DNA of 64,000 nucleotides from Symbiodinium microadriaticum. Lineage: Eukaryota > Sar > Dinophyceae > Suessiales > Symbiodiniaceae. Position 1 is the first letter of the stretch; the number at the start of each line of letters is the position of its first letter. The notes under the pieces were generated by a model. That model had not been told where the DNA came from and did not search any database. It was given only the letters and a program-made list of their open reading frames with translations. Location: positions 537,182 through 601,181 of the forward strand of contig LSRX01000137.1 of the NCBI GenBank assembly GCA_001939145.1, in the 5' to 3' direction. The position numbers and the translations under genes were made by a program. Below, piece after piece: positions 47,701 through 55,743 of this stretch.

Positions 47701-50273
47701 CAAACGAGCGAGGGAAAGCCGCGCTCGACTTCAGGCGACCTCCCCTAGGTCTTCCCTTGTCGCAGGTGCACTCAGGTCCCAAGGTTGCGAGCAGCAGGCT
47801 AGCAGAAGAGGAAGGCAGAGGGAAGGCTGAGCTCGACTTCCAGCGTTCCCCTCGAGGTCTTCCCGAACCGCAGGTGCAGACAGGTGCAGGCGAGGTGCAA
47901 GGCAGGTCAGGTGAGGCAGAAGACTCAGGGGAAGCCGAGCTCGACTTCCGGCTTTCTCCTGTAGGTCTTCCCAAGCCGCAGGCGCACTCAGGTACCGTCG
48001 AGGTGCAAGGCAGGTCAGGTGTCGCAGAAGACAGAGGGAAAGCCGAGCTCGACTTCCGGCTTTCTCCAGTAGGTCTTCCCACGTCGCAGGTGCACTCAGG
48101 TACCGTTGAGGTGCAAGGCAGGTCAGGTGCCGCAGAAGGCAGAGGGGAAGCCGAGCTCGACTTCCGGCTTTCTCCCGTAGGTCTTCCCAAGTCGCAGGTG
48201 CACTCAGGTCCTCCAGGTTTGGTGCCGCAGGTGAGAGGTCAGGTGCCACCAGAGACAGAGCCGCAGCTGAGAGGTCAGGTGCGTTCGAAAGAGGACACGC
48301 AGTCGTACGCTTCTGAGGGTGCCGTGCTCGACTTCCGGCACCCTCGGAAGCAATTGCCAGAGGTGAGTGAGGTCCCTAGGCTGCAGGTCAGGACAGGCAA
48401 ATGCTTCCGGGGAGGTGCAGGAGTTGCAGGGCAGGGCGTGCTCGACTTCCGTCCTTCCTTTGCTGGCTCAGGTGACGTCACCGAAAGGCCGGACCCGCGG
48501 CATTTCTCGCCGGGGCAGTTTGTCTACTCTTCCAGGTACGCCAATCTCGGCGACGCTCTTTCGAAGGGGCAGGGCTGGGTTGACTTGTTTTCAGGGAGTA
48601 GAGGGCTCGCTAAGGCCGTAGCTGAAGCCGCGCCATGGTGGGTTATTTGCTTCGACTGGAGACATGACAGTGAGGAGGATTTGAGGAGTGGGACGCTTAG
48701 GGAAAGCATAAAAGGGCTGCTCGATACCGGGCAGGTCAGAGGCTTTTCTGCTGACCCCCCCGCTGGATCATTTTCCACAGCCCTGACTCCAGCCTGGCGT
48801 ACGCGGGAGTGGCCCGAAGGGGTGCCGGGGCTCGAAGAGGAGCGAGCTAAGAAGGTTCGAGTCGAGAACGAGTTTTCAGTTTTTTGCAGCGAGCTGATTG
48901 ATATCTGCGAGCGAAAGGGGCTGAGCTACCTCGTCGCGAACCCGGATAGGTCCCGCATGTGGCGCATGCCCGAGTGGCGAGAGAGGAGCAAGGCGACGGA
49001 GAGCTTCATCGTCGACTTCTGCCGGTTTGGAACGAGCTGGAAGAAAGCCACTCGGATTGTGGCAAGCGGGCAGTTGGCGGGGCAGAAGATGCAGTGCGCA
49101 CATGGCCGAGCTCATGCTCAGCTAAGAGGAAGGTGTCCGAGGACTGGGATAAATTGGACGCTTATGGCAGAGTCCTTTCCGAAAAAACTGTGCCAGCTGC
49201 TTGCTGCTGCCGTTGCCCAAGACGAAGGCTACTACGATGGCTTCAGAAAGCTTGATATTGGAAGGTGTGCGAAGGTGGGAGGGCTACGAGTTGGCGAGGC
49301 CGCTAATCCCGGCCCTCGCCAACCGCAGCCGCGGACGCCTGCATGCCTAAGCGAAGTTGAGCTGGTGGAGCCTAAGACTGCAGCTGTCAGGGACAAGCAT
49401 TGGAGAGCTTTTCTACATCACTTGAGGAATGGGCTGGGAGAAGAAGGACTCGCTTCGGTCATGGAAGTTCCTTCGCTTCTGGTGAGCATGCTTTGCTCCT
49501 ATGCCCAGGTGATGTATGATGCTGGAACTCCATTGCACTACTACAGGCAGCTGCTGGCGCACGCCCAGAGAGTTTGTCCAACTGCGAAGCCCCTGATGCG
49601 GCCAGCTTGGGACTATGTTACAAAATGGGAGAGGCTGGAACCTCTCCAGCATCGTCCGCCAGTGCCCGTGAAGCTGGTTAGAGCTATGGCTGCAGTGGGT
49701 TTGTCGTGGGGCTGGACGAGGTGGGCAGCTGTGACCTTGCTATGCTTCTACTCGATCACGAGGATCGGGGAGGTCCTCGCGGCTACTCGAAAGGAGCTCC
49801 TGACGAGGGAAGACGCTATGGAACCTGAAGGAGGACTCTTTCTGCTGATACGAAAGCCGAAGACTAGGAACAGAGGAGCTCGAGTCCAGCATGCCCAAAC
49901 TGTTGGACCCGAGGAGGTGCTGCGTTTCCTGGAAAGAACTTTTCAGAGTTTGACTTTTTCTCAGAAGCTCTACGGGGGCTCGCCTGGCGTCTACAGACGA
50001 AGGTGGGACGCCGTGCTCCGAAAGCTGGGTGTGCCGTCGCATTTGCGACTAACACCTGGATCCCTTAGGGGCGGTGGGGCAGTGTATTCCCATAAGAGTG
50101 GGACAGCTATCGGCGACCTCCAATGGAGAATGCGAGTAAGTCATCAGAATACTTTGGGGCACTATCTCCAGGAAACAACAGCAGCTTCGGTGCTACCGTC
50201 TCTGAGTCCGGAGGCCAGGAACAACGTGTTGGCGGCAGAGGCCTTCCTCCATTTCCTAATGGAATCTCCGTAG
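44775..50273 (+). CDS. YR element polyprotein: RT, RNase H, TET/JBP-like dioxygenase, methyltransferase-like, tyrosine recombinase
   Basis: 1832 residues from a TTG; the first ATG is at 44916. Domains in order: reverse transcriptase with FAIPKDLQRDRMILDARAPN (about 45349), LKEFYHCF (about 45520) and LLIDDLAVLE (about 45810). A DIRS-type RNase H has VASDASS (about 46300), LHLQDSQ (about 46653) and NPADDPTRG (about 46804). A 2-oxoglutarate/Fe(II) dioxygenase of TET/JBP type has H-V-D (about 47328), FRGGGLW, and LPHATEGWAGSRYVVVAY (about 47508). LDFR repeats are at 47715-48465. A methyltransferase-like domain has DLFSGSRGLAKAV (about 48580), SADPPAGSFSTA (about 48750) and ANPDRSRMW. GEAANPGP is at about 49293. 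The tyrosine recombinase has YSITRIGE, LTPGSLRGGGA and TLGHYLQE, which supply the Arg, Arg and nucleophilic Tyr. The frame is intact for 5.5 kb. Confidence 0.9.
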   Translation: MGQPATPRRSDALGLGTPLSSEQWAVVETLGRGVEAWNAQPLIGPEAMGRNAAKVESCEEILRALEGKGDQAARFSFPAGGHEPSAEVLSSQICGTLNLEPASLAQSIVPERLRFFEEPSFDPRPFLSSQSRAVYRRPLDFARPIPEEEAVPRTQVRCSRDAAVRLLEVLDKCGRLALRPREAIRDRVLNGLFAIPKDLQRDRMILDARAPNQAEAVSQPWLRSMASLEQLQWLELKSDEEMRVSAEDLKEFYHCFQVEEQRICRNGLALKFRPWELKHLSCYTADLASCEYVRPCLKTLAMGDCCAVGFGQESHLGVLLQSGALRVEQLVTLTGRPPRQGLVGGLLIDDLAVLERVKRGSSEVEHEAPKMMKVVHDAYAAARMPRNQSKSVAGASVAEFWGGSFDGIEGTIRPAPRRTVPLAGLLLRAVGGGLATPELLEVFAGSLVSIFQCRRRLMSILERIYAEPIGAPPRAVMRMSAALKDELLVSAVLVSQACIDFRTPGAPVVVASDASSRAEAATCAPVSCEASAELCRHGLQKRLWSKLLKPVDALLRERGELADDLQLPSGVYSPHPCWETLSRTLRFKQLGKTKYPGKRRHINVGELRAALAAESQVGRRWPSSRYLHLQDSQVSLACLVKGRSSSRALNVELRKSLGDHLGFNVRPAYGFLKTHLNPADDPTRGKEVRLPSESPPGWLQELLRGEFASLDQFLARNGVHLDQLREVPASSELMPDAPVPESEKVRRPPLVSPLPAEKQASRLLEGSVIFKQDLVRLLRVLPTQPAPRGQPKPGTKSFQSGLFVHGGVVGFRSATTEFPLSTRAICRFVRESKPNLRFSSVGLFRNMLADCHVDANNSPDEPNYLYGLSKFRGGGLWIAGEGGSEIRKCKGRDEPGHVMDIRGEPVLFNPHLPHATEGWAGSRYVVVAYCVRGLEKLSAEQRAAAAEFGFRLPEPVKEHVEEGSGVQGPPGVTGETNERGKAALDFRRPPLGLPLSQVHSGPKVASSRLAEEEGRGKAELDFQRSPRGLPEPQVQTGAGEVQGRSGEAEDSGEAELDFRLSPVGLPKPQAHSGTVEVQGRSGVAEDRGKAELDFRLSPVGLPTSQVHSGTVEVQGRSGAAEGRGEAELDFRLSPVGLPKSQVHSGPPGLVPQVRGQVPPETEPQLRGQVRSKEDTQSYASEGAVLDFRHPRKQLPEVSEVPRLQVRTGKCFRGGAGVAGQGVLDFRPSFAGSGDVTERPDPRHFSPGQFVYSSRYANLGDALSKGQGWVDLFSGSRGLAKAVAEAAPWWVICFDWRHDSEEDLRSGTLRESIKGLLDTGQVRGFSADPPAGSFSTALTPAWRTREWPEGVPGLEEERAKKVRVENEFSVFCSELIDICERKGLSYLVANPDRSRMWRMPEWRERSKATESFIVDFCRFGTSWKKATRIVASGQLAGQKMQCAHGRAHAQLRGRCPRTGINWTLMAESFPKKLCQLLAAAVAQDEGYYDGFRKLDIGRCAKVGGLRVGEAANPGPRQPQPRTPACLSEVELVEPKTAAVRDKHWRAFLHHLRNGLGEEGLASVMEVPSLLVSMLCSYAQVMYDAGTPLHYYRQLLAHAQRVCPTAKPLMRPAWDYVTKWERLEPLQHRPPVPVKLVRAMAAVGLSWGWTRWAAVTLLCFYSITRIGEVLAATRKELLTREDAMEPEGGLFLLIRKPKTRNRGARVQHAQTVGPEEVLRFLERTFQSLTFSQKLYGGSPGVYRRRWDAVLRKLGVPSHLRLTPGSLRGGGAVYSHKSGTAIGDLQWRMRVSHQNTLGHYLQETTAASVLPSLSPEARNNVLAAEAFLHFLMESP
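47715..48465 (+). repeat. In-frame tandem repeat, 108-bp unit (LDFR motif)
   Basis: The core GCCGAGCTCGACTTCCGGC recurs at 47934, 48042 and 48150, exactly 108 bases apart. More diverged copies lie on both sides. The unit encodes about 36 residues around A-E-L-D-F-R-L-S-P-V-G-L-P. At least seven LDF[RQ] motifs lie between the dioxygenase and methyltransferase domains. Confidence 0.92.
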
Positions 50274-50336
50274 CCAGCGCATCTGCAAAGCCGGGACGGC
50301 TTCTACTCTGCTGATGGCCGGCAGTTGTGGCGGAGT

Positions 50337-50430
50337 GGAGTACAGGCCCATATAAACTTATGTGGGCGATCCACCTCAAAGCTGCAGCTCCGGAGGAGAA
50401 AAGCCTGAACATGCTTCGCAAGATATCATG
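50337..50430 (+). repeat. Split direct repeat B1
   Basis: 94 bases starting GGAGTACAGGCCC and ending AGATATCATG, identical by eye to B2. It joins A2 through a shared ATG. Confidence 0.95.
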
Positions 50431-50470
50431 AGACAGCATGATTTCGTGTGATGACATGCAGTTTGATGAA
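50428..50470 (+). repeat. Split direct repeat A2
   Basis: Internal copy of the left end, identical to A1 (41901-41943). The B1-A2 joint equals the junction expected in a circular intermediate. Confidence 0.95.
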
Positions 50471-50486
50471 CCCTCCCGCCCGCCCG

Positions 50487-50580
50487 GGAGTACAGGCCCA
50501 TATAAACTTATGTGGGCGATCCACCTCAAAGCTGCAGCTCCGGAGGAGAAAAGCCTGAACATGCTTCGCAAGATATCATG
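50487..50580 (+). repeat. Split direct repeat B2 (right end)
   Basis: Second copy of the 94-base B repeat, ending in ATG at 50578-50580. Host intron sequence (ATAAGAATGTCACC) follows. Confidence 0.95.
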
Positions 50581-50612
50581 ATAAGAATGTCACCCAGAGC
50601 TGGTAACTTCAG

Positions 50613-53600
50613 GTCATCCTCTACCAAAAGGCCGGTCAGCAGAAGAGGCCACAACCGCGGCTTTGGGGAATCCTTAGGCAGGAGGCATTCGAGCCCTGGT
50701 CAGGGCCCTGGAGCTGTGCTTCTCGGCACGGCTCTTTGATGCACTGCGCAAGATCGCAGATGATCTCAGTGCAGAGAGCGTGGAGAGCTTAGCACCGATG
50801 TGTACCATGTGTTCGTGCCGGCTTTTATTCCTGAGCCGGACCTCCTTTCTGTCATGGCCATTCATTGTTGTCGCGCCGCAGCCTGCAGCCGCGTTGTGCT
50901 CAGTGATCTGAATCAGAGTGTGCACCCGATACCAAGCAAGAGAAGCGTGTGTCTCAGAATTCTTCATGTGTGCACCGGCGAAAAGAAGGATGCTTGCCAC
51001 AGCAGGCCGAGAATGGTGCATTATCCCGACGAGATCGAATATTCGGAGAGGTATCAGGAGAAAGTGCTGTGGTTTTTCAACTGGTCATTTCGCCCGTGCC
51101 CTTGGCTGCTATTGCCTGTGTGCTTTGCAGGATGACAGATTTGAGTACCGCCACGTAATCTTGAACAAGCAGGCTGCAAAGGAGCCATGCAAGTAGCCTC
51201 AATCGGTGCAGGATGTCGTTGACGTTTGATTAGATGTAGCTTCCTTAGCAAATGGATCAATACCCCTGTTGCAGAATTGGGGGCGCGCCGATTTGCGCAG
51301 GAAGTCTTCAAAATGACCGGGGGCGGCAAGCGCAGGGCGCTCGGCATTTCTTGTGACAAAGCCGCTTGCCTCGCCTAGAAACTCCAGGCTTTCTTCACGA
51401 GGATGAGTGGCGGGGCGCAGCTCTGCCGCATACTGCAATGGCTGGGTTCGTGACGGCCGCCACTGTAGCCATGACACCTCCCTGTGATGAAGGTGGGAGT
51501 ACAGCAGAGCCGCGGATGGGTCCATTACGAGTTCCACCGCCCTGAGCCGCACATTTTGCTTTTCAGGCTGGTTTCGGGAAAGTAGTTGTCGACAACTCTG
51601 AGAGCAAACCTGCAAGGCGTCCCGTGGGGACGGATCCAGTCACAGGGCGGCCCCCTGCCGCAACAGCTGCCGCAGCCTGATGCCGATGTGAGAGCGTCAT
51701 AGCTCGTCTTCGGAGAGCAGATTGAATGCTAACTTTCACAGCAGATGCCGGCCAAAGACCGCAGCAAGCGGCGGCATGACCTTGTTTTACGAACTGCCGA
51801 AGACGTCTAATTCGCCATCGGCCCGCTAAACTGCAAGACCATCACCGGCAGCGCTTTGCTGTGTTAGTTTGGTCTTGTAGTTTGAACTTTCCCAGCGAAT
51901 TTCTCAGGGGAACATGGAAATTCGTTTGTTGCCAATTCAGTGTGCGGATAGCCGCAGATTCTAGAAGAAGCACGACGCATCTGTGGACTTTGCCGCAGGC
52001 AGTGTTGTGCTGTCACGCTTAGCTGTGCACCCGATTGTAGAGCTTACTTAGAGTTCTCAGATGGATCGACCAGAAGCCGAAGCACATAGAAAACACACCA
52101 CAAGATCGAGGACGAGCCTCCTCACCATCGAAGCTCAACAAAAAGCCTCGTCCAATCGCTCCAATCGCTTGGCTGGTTGCGTCTCTACGTCGGATGCCGG
52201 GCCCCAGGCTTGGGTTCCCAACTGGTTCAGCTGGTGGACCTTTTCGTTGGGTTCGGCCTTGCTGGAGCTTTCTTCTTTTCATAGACCAGCGCTGGCCGGG
52301 AAAAACAGGTCGAGCTTCAGCTTGCGGCCGCTGCCGTGCTGCTACAGCTACCACATTCCCTCTCTTTGGTTCTGCTGGTGCTGAGGATCCTGCCATACTC
52401 GCGAAATGTGGATGCCCAAGAAGATTTCCGTTTTCATGGTAGTTATCACTGCTATCATCTGCATGTATCAGTACTGCAGAAGGGTTGCGGCAAGCCTCAA
52501 GGTGCGGAGTTCTTTATGCAGCACGAGCAGCACGACAAAGCGGTCCACCTGTCACAGACCTGGATGCGAGATAAAGCTCTACACAAGCTGTGTGAAAGTA
52601 ATCGGCAGTGGCCCTTAAGGCTGTCTATCTCCAAGCAGTATGACCGAGCGGTGCAGCTTCTTGGCATCAGTTCGTTGCTACGCACTCGTTCCTCACCATT
52701 GTACGGTGCATCTTCCAGTGCGATCGGAAGACGCCGATGAAATGCAAAGGCACTTGTGATATCTTGTGATAGAACTCCTGGAAGGCTTTGCACAGAGCAC
52801 GACGTGCACATCACTGAGGCCTTGCTGCCCACTCGACCGATATGTAATCTGATAATGACAGGCGCTAGTTTGCTTCCTGGCTCGCGAGTACTTAAAGCAC
52901 GCTGTGACGCCCATTGATTGTCGAGCAGTTTCAGGACATGGCAGAGCGGATGACCCCGGACAAAGGAAGTCCCGAACTGAGAGTAACGAAGTTGTCATGG
53001 CAAAGGCAAGGCGTTCTTCAGCTCAGTCGTGCCTGTGCCGAAGGTATGGATGCGACTTCCAGGTCAGAGATTTTGCAGGACACCTCTCAGTTCTTGGAGC
53101 CTCTGTCCCATCCACTCATCCCGGCACACGCTCGTGCACGTAGAAGCTTTGAGGGCTCTTGGGCAGCTGTCCTTGCGAAACATGCCGCTAGAGGACATTG
53201 GCAAGCTCTGCAAGAAGCAGGGGTCCTTCCAGCTTGCCTGCAAGAAGTTCACACAGGCGCCGTGGGCACAAGCACACGCACGAGCTCCATACAGCCATGC
53301 AGATGTACTGTTGGTAATGCGAGGCTGGAGACAAGCTCAAGGCGCGACATGTCCTGGCAACATGGTCTTGCCACATGCGCAACAAGCATCGTGTGAAAGG
53401 CGATGAAGAGTTTGCTGAACAGCGGTGACACGGAGAAGATCATTTTCTTTGCTGGTACTGCGCGGCAGTGCCACTCTCAGTTGACTCTTGGTCAAAGGCC
53501 GGTCAAAACGGAGCGAACCCCACGGGCAGCCTTTGCATGTAGCTCGCTGAGCGAGGCCAGACATCTACGTCTTGGCAGGGTGCGCCCTGATCAGATGTTT

Positions 53601-55743
53601 GCTATCAACAAGAGGGGAAATATACATTTCATGGCAAGTGATCTGAACCTGAATCCTCAGGAACTACTTGCAGAGCCTGGACTGTGGGGACCTGAAGTCT
53701 TGTCTTGACCCCCTGCCCAGCTTGGGCAAGGTAAAAGGCGGTGGCCCAGCGAAATAGTTCAACCCAACATCTCAGGGCATGCTGATCCGGACATCATGAA
53801 GCAACTCGGTTCAACTGTCAAGACTGAGTCAAGACTGCTTTTCAGCACGCTGACTGCTCTGGCTAACCCAAGGAACATCATTCAGTTCTACAGCAAAGCC
53901 AAGGCGGGGCACAGCATTTCAGATTGCTGTCCCTGCAGAATGCACGAGATTCGAGCCAGCCAGGCCTACGACAAGTTGGCGTCCTTCTACGATGCCTGTG
54001 CTCAGGCGACGAGCTAAGGAGGAGGGTGTCCTCGACAGGGATATATGTGATAGGGAGTAGCGCAGCTTCTGACGCTGTGAACCACGCGTGACCAAATGCG
54101 CTGAAGCACGATTCGAGAACTGGCAGTGATCTAAGCACTGGCGATTCCAGCACACTTTTGTGCTTTGTTTTTTCTTAAGAGGGCAGGTTAAGGGTTTGTT
54201 TAGGGTTTAGGGTCTTGGGCCCTGGGGCCTGGGGGTTAGGGTCCGTTCGAATCCGTCTCCTGAAGATGCCGCGGTAGCATAAAAAGGCCAAGGCGCGCGC
54301 GTGCGCGAAGTTTCGGACATGCGAATTCGGTTCGTGCGTGCGTGAATCCCGGTTGTGCGAATGGCTGCTTAGCAGGGAACGGACGGTCTGATCTCCCATG
54401 ATGGCAAAGTTTAGCTAGACTTTGCTGCAGTTGCATTGCCTCACAGGTAGAGATTGATGAGTACAGGGACTACGAGAAGGCGGGCGGCGCTCTCCGAGAG
54501 GCCTTGAAGTACATGGCCAAGGCCGGTGAGCTGTGCCGTTTCGAGAGGGTCTGCGTGGTCTGCGCGGAGCGAAGCCGCTGAGGCGGCTGGCGAGACGGCA
54601 GAAAGCGACGAGCGAGCGCTACCGCCGGAGTTGGCTTCCACTGCCTCGCCTCTCCCGCTCACGGGAGCAAGGGAGGATGAAGCAAGGGGACCCTTCTGTA
54701 GCCTTCCGACGCCAGGTGATATCTCTGCAGAGTCGGATCGCTCTTGTCGACGAGTTTGCAGGTGTGAGGCCGGGACACTGCCAGTGTTCGGCGATGTGCC
54801 CTTTGATGTCTACGCTGTTTCAATAGAACAGTACGATGTGTTGATATAGCATGGTGAGCGAGTGATGCGTGACAAACACTTATGAAGAGACCACATGAAC
54901 ATACTACAGCACAATAGTGAGAGTGGAAAGAGTCAGCATGTGGTTCTGCCGAAGGAAAATGGCCAAAACCGAGCCAGATCAAATGGTTGCGGTGCTAATG
55001 CTCAGATTGACCTGCTGGGCGTCCTCGGTTGTCGAGTGAGTTCCCAAGGTCTGTGAGAGGATGGTGAGCACGCCAAACATAGACAGCGCTGTCCCGCACC
55101 CGACAAAGCTGCACCTTGCTGTGCCGCTTGTAGAGAGTGGCTAGCAAGGTCAGAACCGGCGACATTTTCGCACAGCTTGTGGAGTACTACACTGACTTCA
55201 ATGACTACAACTCTGCATACAGGTGGGAGTACTTGCCATTCTTTCGTTTCAGTTCTGTTGGTCTGCAGCATCTGCAGACAGCTCTCTTGGCAGGACGGTG
55301 GAGCGAATGAGAGAGCACGGCATTGTGCTCACACCGTACCTGGACAGGGCCCTTCTCGAACGCATCTACGGTACCTCGCATGCAGAGTGGCAACTTTGCA
55401 TGTTTGCTGTCTTTGTGAAGTCCGCTGTGCAGTCCAGGTGCTGTTGGACAGCCACTGCCCGAGTCGGAAGCAGCTCCTGCTGCGCCCGTGGTGAACTGAG
55501 ACATCTCACGCCAAGTTGTCAAGCCTCCAGCAAGACCACAAAGAAGCGTCTTTCTTTTCTGCACCTGGCTGATCATTATCAGACCTGGTATCCCAAGGTG
55601 CACGCAGTATCTCGTAGTAGTCTTCCCATGCCAAGCCCGTCCATGCGCGACACACAATCGTCTCTGTCTGCCGCGCGAGCTGATGCCTCGCTCAGGCCGC
55701 CGATGGCGAGGACGTGGACGAGGAGATCGCGGAGGAAGACTGA
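50613..55743 (+). CDS. IFT140: IFT140, C-terminal solenoid exons to the stop codon
   Basis: This continues the gene after the mobile element. VILYQKAGQ is at 50613-50639, [20 protein letters not shown] at about 50702, and [17 protein letters not shown] at about 52505. [11 protein letters not shown] is at about 52630, [15 protein letters not shown] at about 52920, and [20 protein letters not shown] at about 53199. [19 protein letters not shown] is at about 53409, [14 protein letters not shown] at about 53866, and [14 protein letters not shown] at about 53968. [16 protein letters not shown] is at about 54449, [13 protein letters not shown] at about 54722, and [16 protein letters not shown] at about 55158. 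[20 protein letters not shown] is at about 55590. The final exon, about 55697-55743, encodes [15 protein letters not shown] and a TGA; this acidic tail is typical of IFT140. The internal borders are approximate, but the order and motifs leave little doubt about the family. Confidence 0.9.
54188..54214. repeat. Interstitial TTTAGGG repeat in an IFT140 intron
   Basis: AGGGTTTGTTTAGGGTTTAGGG lies between two IFT140 exons. Similar dimers occur at 21267 and 37614. Confidence 0.85.

Larger units (their letters stand above)
41901..50580 (+). mobile_element. Tyrosine-recombinase retrotransposon (DIRS order, PAT-like split direct repeats)
   Basis: This 8.68-kb element sits in an IFT140 intron. Its ends form the order A1 - ORFs - B1A2 - B2. 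A1 (41901-41943) equals A2 (50428-50470), and B1 (50337-50430) equals B2 (50487-50580). The ends meet at a shared ATG. These split direct repeats, and the lack of LTRs and of a target duplication outside the core, are hallmarks of PAT/Ngaro-type elements. Those elements replicate through a circular intermediate and integrate by tyrosine recombinase. The coding region has ORF0, ORF1, ORF2 and a large polyprotein, all on the host gene's strand. The copies of each repeat look identical, implying recent insertion. Confidence 0.92.

Noticed and set aside
41901-50470. The 43-base repeats A1 and A2 as a target-site duplication
   Set aside because: A second repeat pair (B1, B2) interlocks with them and the true right end is 50580. 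The arrangement is a split direct repeat, and no duplication flanks the element beyond the shared ATG.
41901-50580. LTR (Gypsy/Copia) retrotransposon
   Set aside because: No LTRs and no DDE integrase or aspartic protease motif was seen. A tyrosine recombinase with an R...R...Y pattern is present instead.
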